A stretch of DNA of 64,000 nt. It comes from Pseudorhodoferax sp. Leaf265. Its GTDB lineage: Bacteria; Pseudomonadota; Gammaproteobacteria; Burkholderiales; Burkholderiaceae_C. A program made the translations under genes and the position numbers. Positions 1 to 7,996 of this stretch are shown here, one piece after another. Numbering within the stretch: position 1 is the first letter of the stretch; every line of letters starts with the position of its first letter. The notes below the pieces were generated by a model that made no database searches, had not been told where the DNA came from, and saw nothing but the letters and a program-made list of their open reading frames with translations. The stretch covers positions 115 through 64,114 of the forward strand of contig NZ_LMMT01000013.1 in NCBI RefSeq assembly GCF_001422365.1, given 5' to 3'.

Positions 1-19
1 GGTCGCCTTCTCTGCCAGG

Positions 20-45
20 GACCAGCGCCTGCGGCGCTGGTCTTT
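20..45 (+). terminator. Rho-independent terminator-like hairpin
   Basis: A perfect 10-bp stem (gaccagcgcc / ggcgctggtc) with a 3-base loop is followed by ttta. It probably ends a plus-strand gene lying before the window. It also argues that the frame open upstream of the next gene is not coding, so that gene starts after this point. Confidence 0.6.
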
Positions 46-163
46 AACGACTACCTCTACTGACTCCGTATGCCTAGTCATATGCACAGTCCTGTTCCTA
101 TCTCCAAAGATAAGCGACAGGACGGGGCCGGGGAATCAAGGGGCTATCTCACAGAAGACCTTC

Positions 164-529
164 GTGTCCGTCGTTTTTCCCCAGTGGTCGAAGTCGCTTC
201 AGGAGAGCCAAGCAGGAGCTGAGCAGACCTTCAAACAAGCAGCGCGCTCTCTGTTCTGGACGAAGTGGACACTGGTCGCTTCTGTTTTGGTAAGCCTCGG
301 CATCGCCGTGTTCCAGTTCAACGAAAGCCGCTCTGCAGGCATCGACAGCGCGGCGCAGGCTGAGAAATCGAACGCTATCCTTCGACAGCAGGTCGAATTG
401 CAACGCCAGGCGCTTGAACATCAGGCCAAGGAGGCCGCAGCGATGCGCGAGTCCGTCGAATCGCTTCGCTCGGCCATTGCGACGCAGTCTATGCGCACCA
501 GGACCAGCACCAGCACTCCAGTGCAATGA
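164..529 (+). CDS. Small membrane protein with coiled coil, unknown function
   Basis: 121 residues. An amphipathic N-terminus is followed by one clear transmembrane helix at about residues 35-52 (WTLVASVLVSLGIAVFQF). A long charged helix rich in Gln, Glu and Ala at about 60-105 looks like a coiled coil. This is the layout of a single-pass anchored protein with a cytoplasmic or periplasmic coiled-coil arm. The start is a GTG with only a weak purine-rich stretch upstream. The frame stays open to the window edge but contains no ATG or GTG upstream and crosses the hairpin at 20-45, so the GTG is preferred. I do not recognise a family. Confidence 0.55.
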   Translation: MSVVFPQWSKSLQESQAGAEQTFKQAARSLFWTKWTLVASVLVSLGIAVFQFNESRSAGIDSAAQAEKSNAILRQQVELQRQALEHQAKEAAAMRESVESLRSAIATQSMRTRTSTSTPVQ

Positions 530-566
530 GTTGGCAGCCCTTGCCCAAGAGGTTGTCACCACCGGG

Positions 567-722
567 CTAGAGGCGCAGAGCAGTCGCCGCCGCGGCGTCT
601 CTGACGGCCTTATGACCGTTGGGGCAGTCCATTTGGAACCCTGCCTCCATCATCGCCCATAAGCAATGATTCGAACGTAGCCGGTCGCTGCCTCCGACTT
701 GCTTCCATTTTCGTCGTCCGGG
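567..722 (-). pseudogene. Frameshifted 3' remnant of a gene related to 29.5 kb
   Basis: On the minus strand this stretch reads DDENGSKSEAATG and then, after a frame change, EAGFQMDCPNGHKAV to a stop. This matches the C-terminus of the gene at 29,488 (PDDEIGSKSEV...DAGFEMDSPQGHRAI). Only the last 50 or so codons survive, with at least one frameshift between the two matching blocks. I read it as a decayed duplicate; its 5' part is missing because the TS-like operon promoter region now begins there. Confidence 0.6.
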
Positions 723-832
723 ACAGCCTCCAGCCTCAAGACAACGCTGCACGTGCAAATTCACGCACCCCACCGGGCATCTCCGCGGGCTGGTACCATT
801 TGTAACGAGCTTCAGCTTTCGTTTGGCTTGAG

Positions 833-1825
833 ATGTTGGGAGGCAATTTGGGCGGCTCGTACAACTCGTTGGATGACGCCATGCGCGCGGTTCTTGCAGC
901 ATTGCTGAAAGACCAGCCTCAGTTCCAGGCCACCCGCGGCAAGTTCTCGGAGCTATTCGGCTGTTGCCTCCATCTTCGAAACCCTCGCGCCCGCCTAAGC
1001 CGCAGCGAAGGGAGGAGCAAGGTGTTCAGCGCGATTGGCGAGTTGATGTGGTACCTCTCCGGTGAGACCAAGCTGGCGTTCATCGACTACTACTTGCCGA
1101 ACAGATACCAGCAGGAATCCGACGACCAAATCAATGTCCGCAGCGGCTATGGTGAGCGTCTCCTGTCCTTCAACGGCATCAACCAGCTGCAGAACGTCAT
1201 TGATTTGCTGAACTCGAAGCCCTCATCGCGCAGGGCCGTCATCCAGCTGTTCGATGCCTCCGATATCGCCGCCTCCTACCAATCGGTCCCGTGTACCAAC
1301 ACGCTTCAGTTCATAGGCCGGGAAGGGCAGTTGCACATGCTCGCTTCGATGCGCTCGAACGATGCATTCTTCGGCCTTCCGCATGACGTTTTTACCTTCA
1401 CCATGCTTCAGGAGCTGGTCGCCCGTTCCGTCGATATGGAGGTCGGGGAATACAAGCACTGCGTCGGCAGCTTGCACCTTTACGAGGACCAGCGAGCCGG
1501 CGCCGCCCAGTACCTGGCAGAGGGATTTCAGTCTCATTCGGAGATGCCCCCAATGCCCAACGGAGACCCTCGAGCAGCAATCGAGGAGCTCAAGGCATAC
1601 GAGCACAGGCTGCGACACGGCAGCACCGACCTACCACCCCCAGGTTGGGACCCGTACTGGCAAAGCATTGGCGAGTTACTGGCCGCGTTCAGAGCGTCAA
1701 AGAACAAGGACCTTCCAGCGCTCCAGGAGCTGATGAAACGGCTTCGGCCGACCGTGTTCAAGATGTTCGTCGAAGCAAAGGTAGATTCTTTGGAGGCAGA
1801 GGTTTCTGCCTTGGCGCGCTCGTGA
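833..1825 (+). CDS. Thymidylate synthase-like pyrimidine nucleotide (hydroxy)methylase
   Basis: 330 residues. The core has thymidylate-synthase landmarks: ELMWYLSGET (like ELLWFLRGDT), an arginine pair in SSRRAVIQLFD for phosphate binding, the nucleophile cysteine in SVPCTNTLQF, and RSNDAFFGLPHDVF followed by GSLHLYEDQ (the Asp/His-Tyr end of the substrate site). Where TS has GLPFN, this protein has GLPHD: the Asn that reads uracil is Asp. In the TS superfamily that change is typical of dCMP/CMP hydroxymethylases. About 60 extra helical residues follow the domain. It is the first gene of a tight operon: the next start codon overlaps its stop (GTGA). It is not a housekeeping thyA; a dCMP-type substrate is inferred from the one residue. 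Confidence 0.8.
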   Translation: MLGGNLGGSYNSLDDAMRAVLAALLKDQPQFQATRGKFSELFGCCLHLRNPRARLSRSEGRSKVFSAIGELMWYLSGETKLAFIDYYLPNRYQQESDDQINVRSGYGERLLSFNGINQLQNVIDLLNSKPSSRRAVIQLFDASDIAASYQSVPCTNTLQFIGREGQLHMLASMRSNDAFFGLPHDVFTFTMLQELVARSVDMEVGEYKHCVGSLHLYEDQRAGAAQYLAEGFQSHSEMPPMPNGDPRAAIEELKAYEHRLRHGSTDLPPPGWDPYWQSIGELLAAFRASKNKDLPALQELMKRLRPTVFKMFVEAKVDSLEAEVSALARS

Positions 1826-2634
1826 GCAACACAGCATTGATTAACGAGGTGGAGCAACTGCTGTCACTGCTCCACGGAGGGTTGCCGGCAAAGCTCGGCG
1901 GAATTCCTTGGGCTTCTCCTGTCGTTTCGTTCGGCAATCCGGCGACGAGCACAGTGGCCACGCTCGGGCTCAATCCAAGCAACCTGGAGTTCATGGACGC
2001 TGCAGGTCGGCGGCTCGTCGCGCCCCATCACCGCTTCGAGTCGTTGATGAGCCTCGGTGCACGCAGTTGGGGAAGCCTTGCGCGCGGAGATGTTCAGCGC
2101 ATCTTGCAGGCCTGTGAGGACTACTTCTTCCGCAACCCTTACGACCAGTGGTTCAAGCGGCTCGACAAGGTGCTCGTCGAGACAGGGGCTTCCTACTACA
2201 CGCGCTTGGGTGACGGCGCCTGTCACCTGGACTTGGTCCCGTTTGCGACAGAGGCGAAGTGGTCCGCGCTCAGTCCGGACCAGCGCGCCCGGTTGATAGA
2301 AATCGGGGTGCCATCTCTGGCCCGAACGCTCAGTGCATCGGACGTGCGGGTTCTGGTTCTGAACGGCAGTACCGTCGTGCGCGAGTTCGCCCGCCTGGTA
2401 GCGCCGGAGTGCCTGCGGTCACACATCGAGCCGTCCTGGACACTGCAGGATGGACGTGTTCAAGGCGTGGCGCACGTCGGTCGGGTTTCTGAGGTTGGCG
2501 GCATCGCGCTGCGTCGCGAACTGCTCGTTCTAGGCTTCAATCACAACATTCAGAGCAGCTTCGGTGTGACGACCCAAGTGGTGTCGAACATCGCGGCGTG
2601 GATAGGCTGCCAGTCGGCCGGAGTACTTGCATGA
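1822..2634 (+). CDS. Uracil-DNA glycosylase-like protein of a base-modification operon
   Basis: 270 residues from a GTG start that overlaps the stop of the TS-like gene by 4 bp. Visible landmarks are ATLGLNPSNLEFMD near residue 46 (in the place of the UDG motif A loop), a YFFRNPYDQWF segment, GACHLDLVPFAT, VRVLVLNGSTVVREF, and near the end LVLGFNHNIQSSFGV, placed like UDG motif B. The order of motifs fits the UDG fold, but I do not see the standard catalytic GQDPY. Partners upstream and downstream suggest it recognises or processes a modified pyrimidine in DNA. Glycosylase activity is not certain; it could be a reader or a transferase on the same fold. Confidence 0.6.
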   Translation: MSNTALINEVEQLLSLLHGGLPAKLGGIPWASPVVSFGNPATSTVATLGLNPSNLEFMDAAGRRLVAPHHRFESLMSLGARSWGSLARGDVQRILQACEDYFFRNPYDQWFKRLDKVLVETGASYYTRLGDGACHLDLVPFATEAKWSALSPDQRARLIEIGVPSLARTLSASDVRVLVLNGSTVVREFARLVAPECLRSHIEPSWTLQDGRVQGVAHVGRVSEVGGIALRRELLVLGFNHNIQSSFGVTTQVVSNIAAWIGCQSAGVLA

Positions 2635-3572
2635 GACAGAAAGTAGCGGCGCTCAACAACCAGCTGCAGCAAGGAATCGCTGCATGCATCCAGTACGACT
2701 TTCCTCTGCCTGGATTGAACAACCCTCAGCACCAGAGCGTACTCGTGCGGCAGCTTATCGACAGCGTCCGCCGAGTCCAGTTCGTCTCTGTGATTGCCGG
2801 GCGCGACATCAACGCGAATCGGGCGGATGGTCTTTCTCCCGACTTCGACCCCATCAGGGCCGCCAAGCTGAAGCAGCAGGCCGGCGAGTTTGACGAAGCC
2901 TGTTGGCTCGCATTCCTCTTTGTTCATTTTGGCCGCCATCCCGTTTCCGGATACCGCTACACGCGGGACTTTTACAGCGCCCTCGGCCAGCGTCCACCGT
3001 GGACTTTCGCTGCAGTGAAGGCAGACATCCCAGGCATGAAGGCTTGGCTCGACCAGAACGATGCAATCCTGCGACGCGGCAAGGGCGACCGCGGCTTCGG
3101 AAACCACCGCAAGTACCTGAGCTTCTCAGGTACCAAGCCGAACGGGACGGGGCACGCATTTGAGACGTATGTTCAATGGGTAACGGCCCACGTCGACCAC
3201 GCGACTCTTTTTTCAGATGCGCTCCAGCAGTCCAACAACGACCCCGCCCAGGCATTCGAATGGCTCTACAAGTCGATGAACGCCGTGGCGTCGTTCGGGC
3301 GCATCGGCAAGTTCGACTACCTCACGATGCTTCAGAAGCTCGGGTTCGCGAACATCCTGCCAGGCAGGCCCTATTTCGATTCAGGAACTACGGGACCGAA
3401 CAAGGGAGCTCGTCTGCTGTATGAGGGGGGAGCGCAGCAGCTGACATTGCCCGAGCTGGAACGCCGAACGCAGGTTCTCGGGCAGCACCTGGGAGTGGGT
3501 ATGCAGGAGATGGAAGACGCCCTTTGCAACTGGGGCAAGAACCCAGGCGCCTACACGTACTTCAGAGGCTAG
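2631..3572 (+). CDS. Probable alpha-glutamyl/putrescinyl-thymine pyrophosphorylase-like protein
   Basis: 313 residues, with an ATG overlapping the previous stop as ATGA, so the three genes are translationally coupled. Notable blocks are GNHRKYLSFSGTKPNGTGHAF, SFGRIGKFDYLTMLQKLGF, PGRPYFDSGTTGPNKGARLL and a helical C-terminus ending GKNPGAYTYFRG. The Gly-rich GTTGPNKGARLL after a helical region resembles the helix-hairpin-helix glycosylase-like fold of the family Iyer and colleagues named aGPT-pyrophosphorylases, thought to act on 5-hydroxymethyl-pyrimidine phosphates in phage DNA. The family call is from memory of motifs and context; the operon with a TS-like enzyme supports it. Its stop overlaps the stop of the convergent gene. 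Confidence 0.55.
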   Translation: MRQKVAALNNQLQQGIAACIQYDFPLPGLNNPQHQSVLVRQLIDSVRRVQFVSVIAGRDINANRADGLSPDFDPIRAAKLKQQAGEFDEACWLAFLFVHFGRHPVSGYRYTRDFYSALGQRPPWTFAAVKADIPGMKAWLDQNDAILRRGKGDRGFGNHRKYLSFSGTKPNGTGHAFETYVQWVTAHVDHATLFSDALQQSNNDPAQAFEWLYKSMNAVASFGRIGKFDYLTMLQKLGFANILPGRPYFDSGTTGPNKGARLLYEGGAQQLTLPELERRTQVLGQHLGVGMQEMEDALCNWGKNPGAYTYFRG

Positions 3573-4651
3573 TCGGCCCAGCTATACCGCGCCTTCAGAT
3601 TGTTGAAGTGCTTGTAGGGAACACGCCCGCACCGTTGAAGCTGGCCAACAACGATGCCGGGCGCGATACCCGCGTTCTGCGCCAATCGCAGAATGCTTCG
3701 CAAGGACGGCGGCGCGCTTTCAAGCACTTCTGTGCCAACCTTCGCGAACAGGTTTTGAAGTGCGAAGTCATCGGCCTCCTTCTCGGCTTCGCTGTTGCGG
3801 TCCTCGAGGCCCTCGAGAAAGACCTCGTCGCGTGCATGCAGGAGCAGATGCCCGACTTCGTGAAAGACCGTGAACCAGAACTGGTCGTCCGCCAAATAGC
3901 GGAAGCTCAGCTGCATGAGCGCGCGGTCCGAGTTGAGAAACCGCGTTGCACCGCTTGCGCGACACCCCTCAGGCGTTCTTGCAACAACCATTGCAACGCC
4001 GCTTGCGGCAAGAATGGCTTCAAGGGTGGGCAAGAAGACGTTGGGGTCGGCTTCCAACGTCAGTTCGCGAATCGCCTCGAGCGATGCATGCAGACGGTCG
4101 GGATTCCACGGCGCGCAGTCCACGGCGCTCGCCGCGATTTCGCCTTGTCGAAGCCACGCGGCCACGGCCGATGGCCGGGTCGCATATGCATTGCTTGCCC
4201 GATACGCCGATGCAGCCATGAGGCGCGTGTACTTCCGCTCGAACGAGCTGGACGTGGTCACGCCAAAGAACGCACACGCGTTCAGCGCAGTCTCATGGGC
4301 GGAAGTGCCTCGTTCAATCCACCCCAGCTTGACCATGTCCTTCAGTGGAACTTCTGACATCCACTCGGCGGGCGATTCACCCACAGCTTCGCAGATGCGC
4401 CTGAGGTCCGAGCGATACGTCTCCTCGCGACGCAACCAGAAACCCGTGGTCGCCCCCAGCACGTTGGATAGGCATTCCGCCCAGTCTGAAGTCAGCGGCT
4501 CCACCCCGAAGATGAGGCGAGTAACGCTCTGAACATCTCTGTGCGCGCGTTCCGCGAGTTCCTTCATCTGAAGGCCTCGCTCCTGCAACAGGTCAAGCAC
4601 CGTTGCACCGGGAGGACTCGCCCAGTTTGGCTCGAACGTGTTCATGGACAT
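3569..4651 (-). CDS. HTH domain plus ImmA/IrrE metallopeptidase, antitoxin-type
   Basis: 360 residues. An N-terminal Xre/HigA-type HTH (GLQMKELAERAHRDVQSVTR, about residues 20-45) is joined to an ImmA/IrrE-type zinc peptidase with HEVGHLLLH near residue 265 and a downstream acidic EAEKEADDFA segment, the usual third ligand region. The start ATG at 4651 has GGAG 10 bases upstream and lies 4 bp after the stop of the HigB-like gene, so the two form one toxin-antitoxin type unit. The family (COG2856/COG3093 fusions) usually serves as the antitoxin and autoregulator of HigB/RelE-type toxins. All expected zinc ligands are visible. Confidence 0.8.
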   Translation of the reverse strand: MSMNTFEPNWASPPGATVLDLLQERGLQMKELAERAHRDVQSVTRLIFGVEPLTSDWAECLSNVLGATTGFWLRREETYRSDLRRICEAVGESPAEWMSEVPLKDMVKLGWIERGTSAHETALNACAFFGVTTSSSFERKYTRLMAASAYRASNAYATRPSAVAAWLRQGEIAASAVDCAPWNPDRLHASLEAIRELTLEADPNVFLPTLEAILAASGVAMVVARTPEGCRASGATRFLNSDRALMQLSFRYLADDQFWFTVFHEVGHLLLHARDEVFLEGLEDRNSEAEKEADDFALQNLFAKVGTEVLESAPPSLRSILRLAQNAGIAPGIVVGQLQRCGRVPYKHFNNLKARYSWAD

Positions 4652-4655
4652 GATT

Positions 4656-4973
4656 TTATGACTCCAGAGCGACGACCTTGACCCGGCGAATGCGGGGCCA
4701 ATTTGCGGTGCCATCAGGCGAGGTTCTGGGGGGCGCATGGTTGGGTACAACCGTCATCTGCGCTGCCTTCCCAAGTTTGATGTCGTAGCACTCACCGAAG
4801 GCGCAGTGACCAGGGGCAGCGCCAACAGGCACTTCTAACATTGAATCTGCTGCGCGGATGTCGGAGAGTCTGCGCCTCAACGCATCCGCGACATCTGGTC
4901 CAAACTTCGCCACGGCGAGGTCCTCCTCGCTACACAAGTCGCGCAGTTGTTCTGTTTCGAAGTTGAGTTCCAA
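4656..4973 (-). CDS. HigB/RelE-like type II toxin
   Basis: 105 residues. It has the small RelE/ParE-fold pattern: ALRRRLSDIRAADSMLEVPVGAAPGHC, then beta strands, and a C-terminus ending NWPRIRRVKVVALES. The gene lies directly upstream of the HTH-ImmA/IrrE gene, the common toxin-first order of HigBA systems. The predicted role is a ribosome-dependent mRNA interferase held in check by the downstream partner. The assignment rests on length, pattern and context, as no catalytic residue can be named with certainty. Confidence 0.6.
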   Translation of the reverse strand: MELNFETEQLRDLCSEEDLAVAKFGPDVADALRRRLSDIRAADSMLEVPVGAAPGHCAFGECYDIKLGKAAQMTVVPNHAPPRTSPDGTANWPRIRRVKVVALES

Positions 4974-5164
4974 GGTGCTAGCGAGTCGTTCTTCGAAGTG
5001 TTGGCAGAAGCCTTCGAAGCGGCCGTCAAGGAGACCTCATCAGGAAGAGCGGTCGCGTGAGACGGCAGCCGATAAGCCTGCGCGTTTATAAGCTAAAACG
5101 CTGACCAACTGCGCTTTAGACGGACCGTTCCTGCTCGCTGCGCCAGGGCCAAGGCACAGAACGG

Positions 5165-7537
5165 CTAAAAGAGTTTGCGTTGCATCGTTGTCAGCGCGAC
5201 GAAGCTCTCGCCCAGAGGGTACAGAATCGCGTCGGCAATCGGTTGTAGTTGTTTGCCAAGGTAGTGCTCGTAGTCGATGAGCGACTGCCGCGCCTCCAGA
5301 GGTTCTGGTCCGCTCTGGGTCATCACGTACCGAATCCAACCGCCGTGTTGGTACTGCCGAGGACGGCTCAGCTTGACGTTGTGGGTGTCGGCCAGCCGCG
5401 CTGCGCGAACCTGGGGTGGAACGTTGACCTGGTAGGCGTCGAGGCGGTGTCGCAGGCGCTTGCGGTACACCAGTAGCTCATCCTTGCGCCCCGCCAACGT
5501 CGCCTGCGCGTACTCAGCCACGAACTCGCGGTACGGCTGGTGGCGGAAGATGCGTGACAGCAAACCCTCCTGGAACTGGCGCGCCAATGGCGTCCAGTCG
5601 CTGCGGGCCATCTCCAACCCGCGGTAGACCATCTCCTCCTTGCCGCTGGCATCCACGCTCAGCCCGGCGTAGCGCTTCTTGCTGCCGACGTCCGAGCCAC
5701 GGATGGTCGGCATGAAGAACCGCGCGTAGTGCGTGTCGAACTCGATTTCCAGAAAGCTCTCCAGCTGCTGCTCGTCGCGCAGCTTGCCCGTCCACCAGGC
5801 GTTTATGTCTCGTACGAGCTCCGCAGCGACTGCGTGCGCCTCGGCGTTGGTGTGGGTGCGTTTGAGCCAGATGAAGATGGAATCGGTGTCGCCGTAGATG
5901 GCTTCGTACCCACGCCGCTCCACAAAGTCCCGAGTGAGCTTCATCATCTCGTGCCCTCGCAGCGTGACGGCGGAGACGAGCTTGGGGTTGAAGAACCGGC
6001 ACTCGGATGCGCCCAGCACCCCGGAGAACGAGTTCATGAGCAGCTTCAGTGCCTGCGACAACGGCTCGTTCTTGGCGCGCTTGGCCTCGTCACGGGCGCG
6101 CGACAAGGTGGTCACGATGTCCGGCAGGCAATGCACGTCGCGCGAGAACCGCGTGCCTTGCGGACCATGCACGAGGGCCTCGTTGTCTCCCGCGTTCTCG
6201 CCTTCGACCAGGCCCACGGGGTCGACTAAGAAGGTCCGGATGATGGAGGGGTACAGGCTCTTGTAGTCCAGGACCACCACGGAGTCGTAGAACCCGGGCT
6301 TGGAGTCCATGACGTAGCCGCCTGGATAGGCCTTGGCCGCGATGTCGCCGACGTTCGGCGCCACGTATCCGAGCCGGTGCATGCGCGGTAAGTAGTGGTG
6401 GCTGAACGCGGCGATGGAGCCGCCGAAGTGGTCTGCCTGTAGGCCGGTCGTCTGCGCGCGTTCCAGCACGAAGTTAAGCAGCCTGGCCTTTTCGAAGATG
6501 CGCAGCACCAGTGCGCAGTCGCGGATGTTGTAGGTGGCCAGCGCCGGCTTGTCTTCTTGAAAGCGCCGCTCGATTTCGGCCATCTTGTCGTACGCGTCGC
6601 CGATGTCCTTGCCTTCGCCCAGCAGCTCCTGCGAGACGGCCTCCAGGCTGAACGAGGGAAAGCTCCAGCTAGCGGCACGTAGCGCCTCGATGCCGTCGAT
6701 GACTACCCGACCGGGCATCGGTGCGAACAGGTAGCCTTGTTTGCCAGGATGGGTGCGCCAGGCGATGGGCATTCGCTCGCGGCCCAACAGCAGCGGCACA
6801 CCGCAGGCATCGGCGGTCTTCTGCAAAACCCGCAGGTCGAACTGCACGACGCTCCAGCCCACGATGACATCCGGGTCGTGTTCGACGAACCAGGCGTTCA
6901 GCCGCTCGACCATCTCCGCGCGGTGCGCGCAGTAGACGACCGTGAAGCCCATCGCCGCGGCCGACTGCAGCGGCGCCGTGCCAAGCATGAAGACCACGCG
7001 GTCGTCCTCACCGTCCAGGGCGATGGAGTACAGCTCCTCGGAGGCACTGGTCTCGATATCCAGCGACACCACCTTGACTGTGGGACGGTAGCCCGCAGCA
7101 GGCTTGAGCCGGCAGTCGACGATGGTGGCGCCGTCCTGCCGTCCACCTTCCACCAGCACGCCAGCCGTGATGAAGCGTTCCATGAGGTACCGGTCGTGCG
7201 GACGGACATCAGCCTCGTACAGCGGAACCTGCTGGGACTGCAGCGCCCGGGCCAGCTTGCCGAGGTCACGGAACTGCCGGACATAGACGCCGAGCGCCGG
7301 CTCGCGGCCGAAGGTTCTGAGAGCAAGCTCACGGACCTCCGCCCCAGGCAGGAATGCCAGCTGCGCCTCGACCACAGACCGATGGCGAGCCTGGACAAAC
7401 GCCACCGACGTCTGCGCCGTCAGGACGACCTTGCGAGGACCGACATCCGTCGCCAGCCAGAATTCGAGTTGGGTCCCTGCTTGACCGTCCCGCCAGTGGC
7501 GCGTCAGGATGAAGCCCGTCAGTTCGTTGGAGGCCAC
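5165..7537 (-). CDS. polB: DNA polymerase II, family B
   Basis: 790 residues, full length and collinear with E. coli Pol II. The 3'-5' exonuclease has ExoI SLDIET (about residue 156), ExoII GWSVVQFDL and ExoIII YNIRDCALV; the polymerase has motif A LDYKSLYPSIIRT, motif B LKLLMNSFSGVLG, motif C YGDTDSIF and the KKRYAGL box. All catalytic acids are present. Two unusual changes: the ExoII Asn is Ser (GWS for GWN), and the motif B tyrosine (consensus Kx3NSxYG) is Ser. E. coli polB is SOS-induced, but I see no LexA box near this start. The start is GTG at 7537 with no strong ribosome site. It probably serves bypass or repair synthesis in the island. Confidence 0.92.
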   Translation of the reverse strand: MASNELTGFILTRHWRDGQAGTQLEFWLATDVGPRKVVLTAQTSVAFVQARHRSVVEAQLAFLPGAEVRELALRTFGREPALGVYVRQFRDLGKLARALQSQQVPLYEADVRPHDRYLMERFITAGVLVEGGRQDGATIVDCRLKPAAGYRPTVKVVSLDIETSASEELYSIALDGEDDRVVFMLGTAPLQSAAAMGFTVVYCAHRAEMVERLNAWFVEHDPDVIVGWSVVQFDLRVLQKTADACGVPLLLGRERMPIAWRTHPGKQGYLFAPMPGRVVIDGIEALRAASWSFPSFSLEAVSQELLGEGKDIGDAYDKMAEIERRFQEDKPALATYNIRDCALVLRIFEKARLLNFVLERAQTTGLQADHFGGSIAAFSHHYLPRMHRLGYVAPNVGDIAAKAYPGGYVMDSKPGFYDSVVVLDYKSLYPSIIRTFLVDPVGLVEGENAGDNEALVHGPQGTRFSRDVHCLPDIVTTLSRARDEAKRAKNEPLSQALKLLMNSFSGVLGASECRFFNPKLVSAVTLRGHEMMKLTRDFVERRGYEAIYGDTDSIFIWLKRTHTNAEAHAVAAELVRDINAWWTGKLRDEQQLESFLEIEFDTHYARFFMPTIRGSDVGSKKRYAGLSVDASGKEEMVYRGLEMARSDWTPLARQFQEGLLSRIFRHQPYREFVAEYAQATLAGRKDELLVYRKRLRHRLDAYQVNVPPQVRAARLADTHNVKLSRPRQYQHGGWIRYVMTQSGPEPLEARQSLIDYEHYLGKQLQPIADAILYPLGESFVALTTMQRKLF

Positions 7538-7587
7538 GGGAGCTTGAATTCTGGGAAGCCTAGGGTGCTGAATCGAGACCCAATTCT

Positions 7588-7605
7588 CGACGATGAATAT
7601 CGTCG
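7588..7605. repeat. 18-bp hairpin/palindrome between polB and HNH genes
   Basis: Perfect 7-bp arms (cgacgat / atcgtcg) flank a 4-base loop, 50 bp before the polB start and 14 bp past the HNH stop. With no T run it is a weak terminator at best; it may instead be an operator for polB. Confidence 0.4.
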
Positions 7606-7618
7606 CCTATGCATCGCC

Positions 7619-7993
7619 CTAGGCAGGTCCGATGCCGCATTGGTGCACAAGCCCTAAGTCGTACACCCAGGCGTGGTGCCACGCTCTGCATAGGACCCAT
7701 CTGGCGACCTGTTGCCTGTACGCCGCGGGCGAAGGCGGCCGCTTCTTCTTGTGCCTGGTGCTGTTGCAGCAAGCGCACGCAGCAACGATGTTGTCCGCGA
7801 TGTTCCGTCCACCGTCGCTGCGCGCAATGAGATGCTCGGCGGTGCAACGGAGTCGATGCAGCCCTGCCGAAGTCGATGGCGTCGCCACGAGTTCGCTTGG
7901 AGGCTGAAGCCACATGGAGACCGAGCAGTAAAAGCATCGGCCGTTTTGGCGTTGGAAGGCTTGAAGCCGGAGGGATGCGATGTTTGATGGCAC
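7619..7993 (-). CDS. Small HNH endonuclease (SOS cassette copy 1)
   Basis: 124 residues. The fold is a McrA-like HNH domain with a structural zinc: CFYC near residue 22, AEHLIARSDGGRNIADNIVAAC with the catalytic His and Asn, then CCNSTRHKKKR with the last Cys pair and basic tail. The GTG start at 7993 is chosen because AAAGGAG lies just upstream and the paralogue at 24.6 kb has its ATG in the same place with the same leader. The open frame continues upstream but that part is the conserved leader RNA. Paired head to head with a LexA box and a small-peptide gene. Role unknown: nicking or cutting DNA under SOS conditions is inferred. Confidence 0.75.
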   Translation of the reverse strand: MPSNIASLRLQAFQRQNGRCFYCSVSMWLQPPSELVATPSTSAGLHRLRCTAEHLIARSDGGRNIADNIVAACACCNSTRHKKKRPPSPAAYRQQVARWVLCRAWHHAWVYDLGLVHQCGIGPA

Positions 7994-7996
7994 GAA

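Noticed and set aside
1-163. First gene running in from before the window
   Set aside because: The frame is open, but it contains no ATG or GTG and crosses a strong terminator hairpin at 20-45.
833-1825. Housekeeping thyA
   Set aside because: The substrate-reading Asn is Asp, there is no folA nearby, and it is coupled to UDG-like and pyrophosphorylase-like genes.
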